This document shows, piece by piece, positions 7,819 through 18,140 of a DNA stretch of 64,000 nucleotides. The notes beneath the pieces were generated by a model, which made no database searches, was not told the DNA's origin, and saw only the letters and a list, made by a program, of their open reading frames with translations. Positions within the stretch are counted from its first letter, which is position 1. Every line of letters starts with the position of its first letter. The translations under genes and the position numbers were made by a program. The stretch is from Virgibacillus oceani (GTDB lineage Bacteria; Bacillota; Bacilli; Bacillales; Amphibacillaceae), in assembly GCF_014638995.1 (NCBI RefSeq), contig NZ_BMFR01000001.1, positions 310,001 to 374,000 on the forward strand, read 5' to 3'.

Positions 7819-10104
7819 GTGAAAGGATATTGGCATTTCCCTGCAATTGCGGCTGTAATAAGTATTTTAACGGTTACATTTAGTGATTGGTTTATTGCGG
7901 GATTTCTTATTTGGCTTTTATTTTTGCACTATCGACAAAGGCTTAGGGGGATACCAATCATTGTCTCCTTGGCCGCCTTCCTCTTTTTTTACTTCTATAT
8001 CCCGGCGATACATTCTCCTCAATTAGTCGATCTCCCCGAAGAAGAAGCCAGCGTAACTGGAAAAATTAATGGGAATGTAACCAAAACCTCAAAAAAAGTG
8101 GAATTTGAACTTCTAGAGCAATCTTCCAATAATAAAATCCTCGTCATTTACTTTATAGACAAGAAAATGCAATTCCCAAACCAACAGAATGAAAGCTTAA
8201 AACATGGTGCTGCATGCAGAATTACTGGTAAATTAGAACTTCCGGACAGCAGCACTAATCCGGGACAGTTTAATTATCAAAACTATTTATTAACTAAAGG
8301 AATTTCCTGGCAGTTAATTGTGGATTCGCTTGAAAATATGGACTGCAAAGGTTCATCACCACTAAGTAAATTGTATACAATCCGCAGCGGCTTAATTGAT
8401 CTTGTTAAAAAAAATGTTAGTCCTGAAACAGGAGCATGGCTTAATGCGTTAGTGCTTGGCGATGATTCGGCATTAAACGAATCGACAGTTGAATTGTTTC
8501 AACGCTGGGGATTATCGCACATTTTGGCTATTTCAGGATTACATGTTGGGTTATTCATTTCATTGCTTTATTTAATAATGATTAAATCTACTCTGTTTAC
8601 AATCGAGAGAGCACAATGGATAATGGTGATCTTTTTGCCATTTTATGCATTTATTGCTGGTGGAGAACCGTCAGTTTGGCGGGCAAGTACGATGGTTGTA
8701 TTATTCATATTGTTAAATAAATTTAATGTTAAATTCAGTGTTACGGATGCTCTAAGTATCGTGTTCCTGCTTCTGATTTTGGAAGATCACTATATTGTCT
8801 ATAATATTGGATTTCAATTTTCATTCTTAGTAACATTTGGTTTACTTCTATCCAAACGGTGGTTCTCGCAAAATAATGGATCCTTTTTTGCAGTACTAAA
8901 AATTAGCTTTGTGGCACAAATGATGATCCTCCCTCTTCAGCTTTCGTATTTTTATACATTTCAGCCATTATCCATTTTATTAAACGTAGTGGTTGTCCCA
9001 TATTTTTCATTAATTGTTATACCATTGATGTTTATTCTGTTATTTTTTTCATCGTTTACCGGTTTTATAACACAACTAATCGATACATTTTTTGTGCATA
9101 TTAACAATTTGGCCCTTTCTATTATTCAATATATCGACTCAATTGCATACTTTCCTTGGATTATTGGACCGATATCTATTTGGAGCACGATTATGTACTA
9201 CACATTATTTATTCTTCTTATGAATTATATGCAAACTAAATCATTAAAGCTTGCATTTGGCTATGGTGCTGGAATTAGTCTATTATTAGTTGCACTTTCT
9301 TTAAAACCATATTTTTCGCCAAGTGGATCAGTTACAATGCTTGATATAGGTCAGGGAGATTCCTTTGTCATTGAATTACCATATAGAAAAGCGGTTATTT
9401 TTATTGATGCGGGTGCAGCACATTCCTTTGAAGATAATAAGGCGACAGATAAAAATTTTAACCAAATAATTAAACCCTATCTTTATTCCAAAGGCATTTC
9501 GAGAATTGATGCCATATTTATGTCGCATGAGGACATTGATCATATTGGAAGTGTTTCATTTATGATAGAACAGATGGAGGTAGAGACTGTAATAATAAGT
9601 GATTATTTTCAACTTGATAAATCTACAGAATTCATGTGGGAAAATAAGGGTGTTGAAATAGAGCGCGTTGCTGGAGGTGAACAAATTATAATTGAAAATC
9701 AATTATTTTCCATACTTTCCCCAATTTCTAACAAAAACTCAACAAACGATAATTCGCTTGTATTACACACGGAATTAGGTGGAAATAAGTTATTGTTTAC
9801 CGGTGATGTCGGAAAGGAAACGGAAAAAGAAATAATCAAGAATTACCCAGATTTAAAGGTGGACATTCTTAAAGTTTCTCATCACGGAAGTAACACTTCA
9901 ACAGACCAAACATTTCTAGACCAAATAAATCCTAAATACGCTCTAATATCTGTTGGCGAGAATAATTTCTACGGTCATCCAGCAGATAACGTCATTTCTG
10001 TACTAAAAAAAGAAAATGTAATCATATTCAGAACAGATAATGATGGTGCAGTGCGGTATCAATTCGAGAAAGACCAAGGAACATTTATGAGGTTTTTACC
10101 ATAG
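7819..10104 (+). CDS. comEC: DNA internalisation competence channel ComEC/Rec2
   Basis: 761-aa polytopic membrane protein that passes single-stranded DNA into the cell. Order: N-terminal hydrophobic segments, an extracellular OB-like region (about 75-190), the competence channel domain with many membrane spans (LALGDDS-type LVLGDDSAL, then SHILAISGLHVGLF), and a C-terminal metallo-beta-lactamase-like domain (TMLDIGQGDSFVIELP, SHEDIDHIGS, LLFTGDVG, VSHHGSNTS) presumed to degrade the non-transferred strand. The GTG at 7819 follows GGTAAGGTGAG. All motifs are intact, suggesting the competence machinery is retained. Confidence 0.96.
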   Translation: MKGYWHFPAIAAVISILTVTFSDWFIAGFLIWLLFLHYRQRLRGIPIIVSLAAFLFFYFYIPAIHSPQLVDLPEEEASVTGKINGNVTKTSKKVEFELLEQSSNNKILVIYFIDKKMQFPNQQNESLKHGAACRITGKLELPDSSTNPGQFNYQNYLLTKGISWQLIVDSLENMDCKGSSPLSKLYTIRSGLIDLVKKNVSPETGAWLNALVLGDDSALNESTVELFQRWGLSHILAISGLHVGLFISLLYLIMIKSTLFTIERAQWIMVIFLPFYAFIAGGEPSVWRASTMVVLFILLNKFNVKFSVTDALSIVFLLLILEDHYIVYNIGFQFSFLVTFGLLLSKRWFSQNNGSFFAVLKISFVAQMMILPLQLSYFYTFQPLSILLNVVVVPYFSLIVIPLMFILLFFSSFTGFITQLIDTFFVHINNLALSIIQYIDSIAYFPWIIGPISIWSTIMYYTLFILLMNYMQTKSLKLAFGYGAGISLLLVALSLKPYFSPSGSVTMLDIGQGDSFVIELPYRKAVIFIDAGAAHSFEDNKATDKNFNQIIKPYLYSKGISRIDAIFMSHEDIDHIGSVSFMIEQMEVETVIISDYFQLDKSTEFMWENKGVEIERVAGGEQIIIENQLFSILSPISNKNSTNDNSLVLHTELGGNKLLFTGDVGKETEKEIIKNYPDLKVDILKVSHHGSNTSTDQTFLDQINPKYALISVGENNFYGHPADNVISVLKKENVIIFRTDNDGAVRYQFEKDQGTFMRFLP

Positions 10105-10126
10105 GTTAATATTAAACATAACGCAA

Positions 10127-10155
10127 AAAGAGACTGTAGCATCAGTCTCTTTATT
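10127..10155. terminator. Bidirectional terminator between comEC and yqzM
   Basis: Stem AAAGAGACTG (10127-10136) with CAGTCTCTTT (10143-10152). Both sides are A/T-rich, with five Ts on the minus-strand side, so it can end comEC and the convergent yqzM. Confidence 0.8.
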
Positions 10156-10225
10156 ATACATCGTATTATATGTGTTTAGGTAAAACAAAAGCTTCTATGT
10201 TTAATTATTGCAGAGAGATGTTCGA

Positions 10226-10360
10226 TTATTTCCCTATAACGCTAATAGCAGCACCAATTGCAAAAATTAGGACAAAGAATACAAAGGAAAAACCAAAACC
10301 TTTCATGGAATCAACTACATCATTATTTTTTGATTGTACGTCTTTTTCAAATTCGTTCAC
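10226..10360 (-). CDS. yqzM: YqzM family small membrane protein
   Basis: 44-aa protein with start NEFEKDVQSKNNDVVDSMKG and one hydrophobic segment (about residues 22-41). Length, the NEFEK.VQSK.ND start and position between comEC and holA match B. subtilis YqzM, whose function is unknown. GTG at 10360 is chosen because AGGAGGGG ends 5 bp upstream; longer in-frame starts would put the ribosome site inside the gene. Confidence 0.85.
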   Translation of the reverse strand: MNEFEKDVQSKNNDVVDSMKGFGFSFVFFVLIFAIGAAISVIGK

Positions 10361-10414
10361 ATCTACCCCTCCTAGTTCCATTTTAGTATAAAATAAATGC
10401 GTCAAAAAATCCAC

Positions 10415-10664
10415 TTATGAACGAAAAAGTTCATAATTAATTATTCATCTCCATATTTAGAAAGAGTTAACATCTATAGTTTTTGTTTGAATGGTCAATC
10501 TATAAGTAAACAAACATCGTTTAAAATGTGGTTTCCTAGGGCCGTGTTTTAAGCGTTTATATAGATTTTAGAGGGGATTGTCGGAAGCAATTCCCTCTAA
10601 ATTTGCTTGCTATTCCACTATAATGGTTTTACGATATTATATATACATAATTGGAGTGAATCGT
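10415..10664. other. yqzM-holA intergenic region with hairpin
   Basis: 250 bp without a gene. It should hold the divergent promoters of yqzM and holA, but I see no clear SigA pair. A 13-bp stem with one G-U pair lies at 10568-10580 and 10588-10600, loop of 7, followed only by ATTT. It resembles a terminator or leader hairpin about 65 bp before the holA start. Confidence 0.4.
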
Positions 10665-11687
10665 ATGACGTATTTAGATGTGTTGAAGCAAGTGAAAAAT
10701 AAACAAATTTCACCAGTATATTTATTATATGGAACAGAAGCTTTTTTCATACAAAATTTAAAAAAGCAAATTACAAAAGCCGTATTGCCTGCCGGCGATT
10801 ATGAAAATTTATCTGCATATGATTTGGCGGAAACTCCAATTCAAGAGGTAATAACGGACGCTGAAACATATCCATTTTTCGGCGAAAGGAAATTAATTAT
10901 TGCACAAAATCCAACATTTTTAAAAACAAAATCAGAAAAATTGCCGTTTGAACATGATGTAGAGGCATTGCAAAATTATCTCGCACAACCTGCAGAATCC
11001 AGCGTTGTTGTTATCATCGCACCATTTGAAAAAATTGATGAGAGAAAAAAAGTAAGCAAATTACTAAAAAAAAATGGAACAGTTGCCGTATGCAGTCCAA
11101 TCAAGGAACACGATATTTCTAAATGGATTAAGAATCTTACCGATAACGTAAAGATAACAATCGCTCCTGATGCATATGATGTACTGGAGATGGAGCTTGC
11201 CGCAAATCTTCACTTGCTGCAAAATGAAATATCCAAATTGGCACTGTTTGTTGGGGAAGGCGGTACGGTAACAAGGGATATTGCCGAGAACTTAATTTCC
11301 CATACTTCTAATAGTTCCTCGTTAAGGCTTGTCGATGCCGTGATTGAAAGGGATTTACGCAAAGCCATTTCCATTTTTAAAGACCTGGAAAAAATGAAAG
11401 AAGAACCAATAGCACTTATTGGGCTGCTGGCATTTCAATTTCGTACGATTTTAAGGGTCAAACTTTTAAAACAAAAAGGATATAGTCAACCGCAAATGCA
11501 AAAGCAGCTTGGTGCACATCCATATGTAATTAAGGTAGCAATGGGCAGGGAGCAGAGGTTTACAACAATAGCACTGCAAGAGATTCTGAACAAGCTAGCA
11601 GAGGCAGATGCAACGATGAAACAAGGGAAAATGGAAAAGGAAATAGCTTTTGAACTTCTATTATACGATTTAATAAAATCGAAATAA
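10665..11687 (+). CDS. holA: DNA polymerase III delta subunit
   Basis: Clamp-loader delta subunit that opens the beta clamp. The 340-aa product has the family start YLDVLKQVKNKQISPVYLLYGTEAFF, the hydrophobic clamp-contact region PFFGERKLI, and the C-terminal collar domain ending EIAFELLLYDL. The ATG at 10665 follows GGAGTG; an earlier in-frame start at 10578 would begin inside the upstream hairpin region and is not family-like. Adjacent convergent rpsT is the usual Bacillaceae arrangement. Confidence 0.95.
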   Translation: MTYLDVLKQVKNKQISPVYLLYGTEAFFIQNLKKQITKAVLPAGDYENLSAYDLAETPIQEVITDAETYPFFGERKLIIAQNPTFLKTKSEKLPFEHDVEALQNYLAQPAESSVVVIIAPFEKIDERKKVSKLLKKNGTVAVCSPIKEHDISKWIKNLTDNVKITIAPDAYDVLEMELAANLHLLQNEISKLALFVGEGGTVTRDIAENLISHTSNSSSLRLVDAVIERDLRKAISIFKDLEKMKEEPIALIGLLAFQFRTILRVKLLKQKGYSQPQMQKQLGAHPYVIKVAMGREQRFTTIALQEILNKLAEADATMKQGKMEKEIAFELLLYDLIKSK

Positions 11688-11698
11688 GCTGCAACAAA

Positions 11699-11725
11699 AA
11701 AACGATCCTGATTTGGGATCGTTTT
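11699..11725. terminator. Bidirectional terminator between holA and rpsT
   Basis: Stem AAAACGATCC (11699-11708) with GGATCGTTTT (11716-11725), flanked by A-rich and T-rich runs on either side. It can serve both convergent genes. Confidence 0.88.
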
Positions 11726-11741
11726 GTGTTATCCGGAATTA

Positions 11742-12008
11742 TTATGCACCAAGCTCGTTAACTTTTTGTGCTAAACGGGACTTTTTACGGTTTCCGTTAT
11801 TTTCATGAATAATTCCTTTTTGGACAGCTTTATCGATTTTTTTAGCAGCTGTTGCTAGAGCAGCTTTAGCATTTTCGATATCTTTTGACTCAACAAAACT
11901 TTCAACACGTTTGATTTGAGAACGCATATCTGTTTTATATGATTGATTTTGTACTCGGTTATTATTATTTACTGTTACACGTTTGATTGCAGATTTAATA
12001 TTGGCCAT
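11742..12008 (-). CDS. rpsT: 30S ribosomal protein S20
   Basis: 88-aa small-subunit protein that binds 16S rRNA. It begins MANIKSAIKRV and is rich in Lys, Arg and Ala, with the ALATAAKKIDKAVQKGIIHENNGNRKKSRL block typical of bS20. The AGGAGGTGAAAC ribosome site directly precedes the ATG at 12008. It is divergent from gpr. Confidence 0.98.
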   Translation of the reverse strand: MANIKSAIKRVTVNNNNRVQNQSYKTDMRSQIKRVESFVESKDIENAKAALATAAKKIDKAVQKGIIHENNGNRKKSRLAQKVNELGA

Positions 12009-12193
12009 TGTTTCACCTCCTAAACAAACAACTTGCATCTTACAGTTGTGAACAAGAGTCATTTTACCAAACAGACGACCTGTTTTCAATAGCTTTGTGA
12101 AGCAATACGCTATTTTGTATTTTTTTTAGTGGAAATGTGAAGTCTATGGATAATGATAGTGTTACAAAATTCATCATGAAAGGGTGCACAGTT

Positions 12194-13294
12194 ATGGGAA
12201 ATAAAGAGGCAGATTTTCAGGTGCGGACAGACTTGGCGATTGAAGCTAAGGATATGTATGTTGAAAAGAATAAAGAACAAAACGACGAAAATATCAAAGG
12301 TGTAACGATAAAAGAGCGTGAGGAAGACGGGATTAAAATATCATATGTGGAAATTGATGATGAAGGTACAAAGATTTTAAACAAAAAAAAAGGCACGTAT
12401 ATCACTATATATGCGGATGGGGTTAAAAAACAGGACACGACACGACAGGAATCTGCAGCCAAATTATTAGGAAAAGAATTGGAGCAATTATTAGCGAAAA
12501 ATAACCTTCCTAATGATGCTACTGGTTTAATAGTCGGTTTAGGCAATTGGAACGTCACTCCCGACGCACTTGGACCAATGACTGTTGAAAAAATCCTCGT
12601 GACTAGTCATTTATTCAAACTTCAATATGAGACTGTTGCTGATGGATACAGACCAGTAGCCGCAGTAACCCCAGGGGTGATGGGGGTTACAGGTATAGAA
12701 ACAAGTGACATTATTTTTGGTATTGTAGAAAAGTTTAATCCGGATTTTGTCATAGCGGTAGATGCTCTTGCTTCGAGATCAATTGAGCGTGTTAACGAAA
12801 CAATCCAGTTATCTGACTCAGGTATACATCCGGGATCTGGCGTGGGCAATAAGCGAAAAGAAATCAGTCAGGATACTTTGGGAATTCCCGTTATAGCAAT
12901 TGGAGTTCCAACAGTGGTAGATGCTGTTACAATTACGAGCGATACAATTGATTTTATATTAAAGCATTTCGGGCGTGAATACCGTGAACAGGATGCTCCA
13001 TCTAAAGCCCTGACACCAGGAGGATTTGCTTTTGGCAAAAAAGAATTTAACGAAGCAGATTTACCTGACGAAGAGAAACGAAAAACGTTTATGGGAATTG
13101 TGGGAACTCTATCTGAGGAGGATAAAAAGGCATTAATAAAAGAGGTATTAACCCCTATTGGCCACAATCTAATGGTTACACCAAAAGAGGTTGATGGCTT
13201 CATGATAGATATGGCACATGTTATTGCCTCAGGTGTTAATGCCGCACTCCATGAAAAAGTTGATGTCGATAATCTTGAGTCATTCTCACGATAA
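12194..13294 (+). CDS. gpr: Germination protease
   Basis: Spore protease that degrades small acid-soluble spore proteins at germination; made as a zymogen in the forespore. The roughly 366-aa product shows the family core [41 protein letters not shown], the [16 protein letters not shown] region and [23 protein letters not shown] marks the propeptide/mature junction. ATG 12194 is preferred (AAAGGGTG about 8 bp upstream, short N-terminus as in B. subtilis); ATGs at 12146 and 12176 are possible. A SigG promoter is expected but I cannot place one confidently. Confidence 0.95.
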   Translation: MGNKEADFQVRTDLAIEAKDMYVEKNKEQNDENIKGVTIKEREEDGIKISYVEIDDEGTKILNKKKGTYITIYADGVKKQDTTRQESAAKLLGKELEQLLAKNNLPNDATGLIVGLGNWNVTPDALGPMTVEKILVTSHLFKLQYETVADGYRPVAAVTPGVMGVTGIETSDIIFGIVEKFNPDFVIAVDALASRSIERVNETIQLSDSGIHPGSGVGNKRKEISQDTLGIPVIAIGVPTVVDAVTITSDTIDFILKHFGREYREQDAPSKALTPGGFAFGKKEFNEADLPDEEKRKTFMGIVGTLSEEDKKALIKEVLTPIGHNLMVTPKEVDGFMIDMAHVIASGVNAALHEKVDVDNLESFSR

Positions 13295-13397
13295 TCTTGT
13301 ATTAGTTCTATCATTTTAAAAAAATTAGAAGATTTTGTTCTAGTTTCTGAATATGCGTCATAGATTTTACCAATGACAGTTCAGAAAGGATGGAACA

Positions 13398-14579
13398 ATG
13401 GTCTATAAAAATGATAACAAGAACACGAATCGAATAGTAAATCGTTTATATAAAAAAGGTGGAATATACTTAATCTCTGTCATTATTTTATTTGTTGTCA
13501 TTGGCATTTTAACAACCGTTTCTCCTGCTTATCGGTTTTCATCCCATGCAATAACAGAATGGACAAGTGAGATTAATGGTTCCACCTTTTTGCATTTGTT
13601 AGGAATGGAAAATAGAGCGTTTCAAGAAGCGTTTCCTGAAGATGAAAAGCTGCCAAACCTATCTTCTACACTATTTCATTTGGCAACCAATATTAAGCCA
13701 AATGATCCAACGAGTCTGCTTGGAAATGAATTGCCGGGATTTGCTTTATTTGGTACAAAAATCGTTGTTGCGGGTGAAGGGACAGATTATACAAATTTAC
13801 CGGTTGAATCATCTCCACCGCTTGAAGAAACCTTGAAGGATCGGGAAGCAGTGGTGGATGAGCCTGAAGATATTGAGAAAAAGGATAATGGCAATAAGAA
13901 AGGCACCCCCAGTACTGGCGAAAAGGATGTAGTATTTATATATAATACACATAATACAGAATCATTTATGCCGCATTTACCTGATGTTACGGATCCGAAT
14001 TTGGCATACGATAAAAAAGTTAATATTACCAGGGTTAGCGACAGACTAGCAAAGGGTTTAGAAGCAAACGGAATTGGTACAAATGTAGATCATACGGACA
14101 TCATGAACATACTAAACAAGAAAAATTGGAAATATCCCAAGGCTTATGCTGCGTCCCGTCCAGTTGTTCAAGAAGCTATTAGTTCAAATAAAGACTACCA
14201 ATATATATTTGATATACATAGGGATGCTATCGCTAGAGAAAAGACAACAGCAGAAATTGATGGTAAGACTTATGGAAGAATTGTGATTGTGATTGGCGAG
14301 GAATACGCGAATGAGAAGAATTTGGCTTTGGCGACAAAGCTGCACAAAATGATAGAAAAAAAATATCCCGGGTTAAGCAGAGGCGTTGTTACGAGGGGCG
14401 GTCTGGGCAATAATGGTGTATATAATCAAGATCTGACAGAAAATGCACTGCTTTTTGAATTTGGTGGAGTTTATAACAAACTAGAAGAACTATATCGTTC
14501 TGCAGATGCTTTGGCAGACGTATTCAGTGATTTCTATTGGGATGCGGAGAAGGTAAATGCTGATTCAGAGGAGGGATAG
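13398..14579 (+). CDS. spoIIP: Stage II sporulation protein P
   Basis: Peptidoglycan amidase/endopeptidase of the SpoIID-SpoIIM-SpoIIP engulfment complex, anchored in the mother-cell membrane. The 393-aa product has an N-terminal transmembrane segment (about residues 22-42), a variable acidic and proline-rich linker, and a C-terminal amidase domain with YNTHNTESFMPHLP, IFDIHRDAI and the terminal ENALLFEFGGVYN glutamate motif. The ATG follows AGAAAGGATGG. It sits between gpr and yqxA as in B. subtilis. Confidence 0.95.
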   Translation: MVYKNDNKNTNRIVNRLYKKGGIYLISVIILFVVIGILTTVSPAYRFSSHAITEWTSEINGSTFLHLLGMENRAFQEAFPEDEKLPNLSSTLFHLATNIKPNDPTSLLGNELPGFALFGTKIVVAGEGTDYTNLPVESSPPLEETLKDREAVVDEPEDIEKKDNGNKKGTPSTGEKDVVFIYNTHNTESFMPHLPDVTDPNLAYDKKVNITRVSDRLAKGLEANGIGTNVDHTDIMNILNKKNWKYPKAYAASRPVVQEAISSNKDYQYIFDIHRDAIAREKTTAEIDGKTYGRIVIVIGEEYANEKNLALATKLHKMIEKKYPGLSRGVVTRGGLGNNGVYNQDLTENALLFEFGGVYNKLEELYRSADALADVFSDFYWDAEKVNADSEEG

Positions 14580-14582
14580 CAA

Positions 14583-14909
14583 ATGGTTCGATCCTTTATT
14601 ATTCTATTGCTGCTGGCAGTATTTTTCCTGACAGGGATGCTTCTTGGGATTGATCGCGGTCAAAATGCTGATGGAAGCTCTAGTGGTTCTGAGAATAAAA
14701 TAGAAGAGATTGTTGTAAAAACACCAAAAGAAGTAACTACTATAGAAAATAATGAAGCTTCTTTGGAAAAAGTAAGTGATCAGACAATTAGCGCTGAATC
14801 CTCTCCCCAATTCACACAAAAGATGGCATCCATTCTAGAGACAGGGATCAAGTGGTTTTATGACATGGTAGTTTTAATTGTATATCAGATTGCTGAGCTA
14901 TTTTTTTAA
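14583..14909 (+). CDS. yqxA: YqxA family membrane-anchored protein
   Basis: 108-aa protein with an N-terminal hydrophobic segment (about 3-22, containing TGMLLGID), a polar acidic middle and a hydrophobic C-terminal stretch (FYDMVVLIVYQIAELFF). Position after spoIIP and before lepA matches B. subtilis YqxA (DUF3679-type), of unknown function. It begins 3 bp after the spoIIP stop, with GAGGGATAG as its ribosome site, so it is probably coexpressed with spoIIP during sporulation. Confidence 0.85.
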   Translation: MVRSFIILLLLAVFFLTGMLLGIDRGQNADGSSSGSENKIEEIVVKTPKEVTTIENNEASLEKVSDQTISAESSPQFTQKMASILETGIKWFYDMVVLIVYQIAELFF

Positions 14910-14914
14910 TTCAC

Positions 14915-14956
14915 AAACCCTTCATCATTATTTATTTAATGATGAAGGGTTTTTGT
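14915..14956 (+). terminator. Intrinsic terminator after yqxA
   Basis: A 16-bp perfect stem (14915-14930 with 14937-14952), loop of 6, followed by further Ts. It ends the gpr-spoIIP-yqxA segment. Confidence 0.92.
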
Positions 14957-15052
14957 ACGGTAACACGTATTAATGATTGAATGTATTGTAAGCAATTGCT
15001 ATAATCAATGCTAGTTAATGTCGCATTAAACATGTAGGAGTGAACATCACTG

Positions 15053-16861
15053 ATGGTGAAAAAACAAAAAAACGTCCGGAATTTTTCGATCATTGCCCAC
15101 ATAGACCATGGAAAATCTACGTTAGCAGATCGTATTTTGGAAAATACAAAAGCGCTAACACAGCGTGAAATGAAGGAACAGTTTCTAGATGCTATGGATT
15201 TAGAACGTGAACGTGGAATTACGATTAAATTAAATGCTGTACAGTTACATTATGAAAGCAAAAGCGGGGAAGAGTATACGTTTCATTTAATTGATACCCC
15301 GGGGCATGTTGATTTTACATATGAGGTTTCGCGAAGTCTTGCTGCGTGTGAAGGAGCTATTCTTGTGGTGGATGCAGCACAGGGAATCGAGGCACAGACA
15401 CTTGCAAATGTTTATCTTGCTTTGGATAATGACTTGGAAATTATCCCGGTTATAAATAAAATAGATTTGCCGAACGCTGACACAGACCGTGTTACAAAGG
15501 AGTTAGAGGATGTCATTGGAATTGATGGTGACGATGTAATACTAGCGTCGGCGAAGGATGGTATTGGAATAAATGAAATTCTTGAACGTATCGTTGAAGC
15601 TATACCTGCACCTCCAGGAGATGATGATGAGCCGTTAAAAGCATTAATTTTTGATTCTTTATATGATCCTTACCGCGGGGTTATTGCCTATATATGTGTG
15701 AAAGAGGGTTCCGTTAAAATTGGTGATAAGATCAAAATGATGGCAACCGGAAAAGAGTTTGAGGTCAATGAAGTCGGAGTATTTACCCCCAAACCATTAA
15801 ATAAAAAGGAACTTACCGTTGGGGATGTTGGATATCTGACAGCATCAATCAAAAATGTAGGCGATTCACGTGTCGGGGATACAATAACACTGGCCAGCAA
15901 TCAGGCATACACACCATTACCAGGTTATAAGAAATTAAATCCAATGGTTTTTTGTGGCTTGTATCCAATTGATTCAAACAAATACAATGATTTAAGAGAA
16001 GCTCTCGAGCGCCTGGAACTAAATGATTCCTCATTACAGTATGAAGCGGAAACATCGCAGGCTCTTGGGTTTGGTTTTCGCTGTGGCTTTTTAGGATTAT
16101 TGCATATGGAAATAATTCAAGAGAGAATCGAGCGGGAATTCAATATTGATTTAATTACAACTGCTCCAAGTGTTATTTATGAAGTAGCGAAAACCAACGA
16201 TGAAATGATTGAAGTCGATAATCCCTCTGTTATGCCCGATCCTCAAATGGTTAAAGAAATTCGAGAGCCATATGTCAAAGCAACTATAATGGTGCCAAAT
16301 GACTATGTTGGGACCGTTATGGAAATCTGTCAAAAAAAACGAGGTCAATTTGTGGACATGGAGTATCTAGATGATATTCGTGTAAACGTCCTTTACCATA
16401 TACCATTATCAGAGATTGTCTATGATTTCTTTGATCAATTGAAATCCCAAACAAAAGGCTATGCCTCTTTCGATTATGATCTTATAGGATATCGTACTTC
16501 TAATCTTGTTAAGATGGATATTCTGCTTAATGGTGAAACAATTGACGCATTATCATTCATTGTTCATCGTGATTTTTCATACGAACGGGGAAAACAGATT
16601 GTAGATAAACTTAAAGAGCTAATACCTAGACAGCAATTTGAGGTACCTGTTCAAGCAGCAATAGGAAACAAAATTGTTGCACGTTCTACCATTAAGGCAA
16701 TGCGGAAAAACGTTTTATCCAAATGTTATGGTGGGGACATTTCGCGGAAACGGAAATTGCTCGAGAAACAAAAAGAAGGTAAAAAGCGGATGAAAATGGT
16801 AGGATCGGTAGAAGTTCCGCAAGAGGCATTTATGGCAGTATTACAAATGAATGATGATTAA
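15053..16861 (+). CDS. lepA: Elongation factor 4 (LepA)
   Basis: Ribosome-bound translational GTPase, 602 aa. G motifs are complete: [15 protein letters not shown] (G1), RERGITIK (G2), DTPGHVDF (G3), NKIDLP (G4). EF-G-like domains II, III and V follow, then the LepA-specific C-terminal domain with [31 protein letters not shown] and [21 protein letters not shown] 15053 follows GGAGTG at about 11 bp. The N-terminus is a few residues shorter than in B. subtilis. Confidence 0.97.
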   Translation: MVKKQKNVRNFSIIAHIDHGKSTLADRILENTKALTQREMKEQFLDAMDLERERGITIKLNAVQLHYESKSGEEYTFHLIDTPGHVDFTYEVSRSLAACEGAILVVDAAQGIEAQTLANVYLALDNDLEIIPVINKIDLPNADTDRVTKELEDVIGIDGDDVILASAKDGIGINEILERIVEAIPAPPGDDDEPLKALIFDSLYDPYRGVIAYICVKEGSVKIGDKIKMMATGKEFEVNEVGVFTPKPLNKKELTVGDVGYLTASIKNVGDSRVGDTITLASNQAYTPLPGYKKLNPMVFCGLYPIDSNKYNDLREALERLELNDSSLQYEAETSQALGFGFRCGFLGLLHMEIIQERIEREFNIDLITTAPSVIYEVAKTNDEMIEVDNPSVMPDPQMVKEIREPYVKATIMVPNDYVGTVMEICQKKRGQFVDMEYLDDIRVNVLYHIPLSEIVYDFFDQLKSQTKGYASFDYDLIGYRTSNLVKMDILLNGETIDALSFIVHRDFSYERGKQIVDKLKELIPRQQFEVPVQAAIGNKIVARSTIKAMRKNVLSKCYGGDISRKRKLLEKQKEGKKRMKMVGSVEVPQEAFMAVLQMNDD

Positions 16862-16897
16862 AACGAAAGTGACTGGGATGGGGGAAAACTTAAATTG

Positions 16898-16924
16898 TTT
16901 GACCCTATTCTTTTTGCGGTCAAA
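16898..16924 (+). other. Hairpin between lepA and hemW
   Basis: TTTGACC (16898-16904) pairs with GGTCAAA (16918-16924); there is no T-run afterwards, so it is not a standard terminator. It may modulate read-through from lepA to hemW. Confidence 0.3.
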
Positions 16925-16947
16925 TTAGTAAGCAGGAGAGGATTTAA

Positions 16948-18105
16948 TTGATACAATCTGTGTATACTCATATACCATTTTGTCAGCAGATATGTCATTA
17001 TTGCGATTTTACCAAGTTTTTTTATAACGAAAAGCTTGCTGATGAATACGTGGAGGCTCTTAAAAATGAAATAAATGTAAATGTAAGTGGTAAAAATAAT
17101 AAAGTAAACACAATTTTTATTGGCGGAGGAACTCCAACAGCTTTAACAATAAAACAATTAAGAACTATATTAGAAACAATTAAAGATAAATTTGATGTGG
17201 AAAACTGTGCTGAATACACTATTGAGGCTAATCCCGGAGATTTCGACACCGATAAGATTAAAATGCTTAGAAGCTATGGTGTAAACAGAATTTCGCTGGG
17301 TGTTCAGGTGTTTGATGATAAGATGCTTGAGGAAATTGGACGCTTGCATAAAATAAAGGATGTTTATACAACGGTTAATCACTTACAGAAATATGGCTTT
17401 TCCAATATCAGCATTGATTTAATTTATGCACTTCCAAATCAAACGGTTGATAATTTCAGACATACCTTAAATGAAGCAATTCAGTTTAATCTGCCGCATT
17501 ATTCAACCTATGCGCTTCAGATTGAGCCCAAGACTTTATTTTACAACAGGTTTAAAAAAGGGAAGTTACATCGTCCGAAACAGGAAGATGAGGTGGAAAT
17601 GTACGACTTGCTAAGACGCACAATGAAACAAAATGGCATTGAACAATATGAAATAAGTAATTTTGCTAAACCGGGATATGAAAGTAAACATAATTTAACA
17701 TATTGGAACAATGATTATTATTATGGGTTCGGTGCTGGAGCACATGGTTATTTACCAGGTAAGCGAACAGGAAATATTAGACCACTGCCTGCATATGTTA
17801 AGCAGGCTATGGAAAACGGTAAGCCGATATTATCTACTGAAAAAATAGGTTTTAAGGAAAATATTGAAGAAGAATTATTTTTAGGTTTGAGAAAATTAGC
17901 AGGTATAAATAAAACTGTATTTAAGCATAAATTTGGTTTTGAATTAGACAGCTTATATGAACAGCAGATATCCAAACTCGTTCAAAAAGGATGGTTGCAA
18001 AACAATGCAGATTCTGTTCATCTGACAGATCAGGGAGTTTTATTTGGGAATGAAGTATTTGAACAATTCCTTTTGGATGACGAAGATATAAACCATCTGC
18101 GTTGA
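16948..18105 (+). CDS. hemW: Radical SAM heme chaperone HemW
   Basis: 385-aa radical SAM protein of the HemN/HemW family. The 4Fe-4S motif is C12-x3-C16-x2-C19 within HIPFCQQICHYCDF, followed by FIGGGTPTAL and EANPGD. True coproporphyrinogen dehydrogenases have a longer N-terminus; this length and the gene's place between lepA and hrcA point to HemW (B. subtilis YqeR), which binds heme rather than making it. TTG start at 16948 follows AGGAGAGG. Its stop codon overlaps the -35 box of the hrcA promoter. Confidence 0.92.
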   Translation: MIQSVYTHIPFCQQICHYCDFTKFFYNEKLADEYVEALKNEINVNVSGKNNKVNTIFIGGGTPTALTIKQLRTILETIKDKFDVENCAEYTIEANPGDFDTDKIKMLRSYGVNRISLGVQVFDDKMLEEIGRLHKIKDVYTTVNHLQKYGFSNISIDLIYALPNQTVDNFRHTLNEAIQFNLPHYSTYALQIEPKTLFYNRFKKGKLHRPKQEDEVEMYDLLRRTMKQNGIEQYEISNFAKPGYESKHNLTYWNNDYYYGFGAGAHGYLPGKRTGNIRPLPAYVKQAMENGKPILSTEKIGFKENIEEELFLGLRKLAGINKTVFKHKFGFELDSLYEQQISKLVQKGWLQNNADSVHLTDQGVLFGNEVFEQFLLDDEDINHLR

Positions 18106-18130
18106 CAAAGAAATAAGGATTTGATAATTT
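18102..18130 (+). promoter_or_regulatory. SigA-type promoter of the hrcA heat-shock operon
   Basis: TTGACA (18102-18107), 17-bp spacer, TAATTT (18125-18130). It overlaps the hemW stop and lies 10 bp before CIRCE, so HrcA bound at CIRCE would cover the start site. Confidence 0.7.
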
Positions 18131-18140
18131 ATTAATAGAA

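Noticed and set aside
10170..10391. 73-codon plus-strand frame after comEC
   Set aside because: It is the antisense of yqzM and begins within the comEC terminator region.
12868..13314. 148-codon minus-strand frame inside gpr
   Set aside because: Antisense shadow of Gpr with no independent support.
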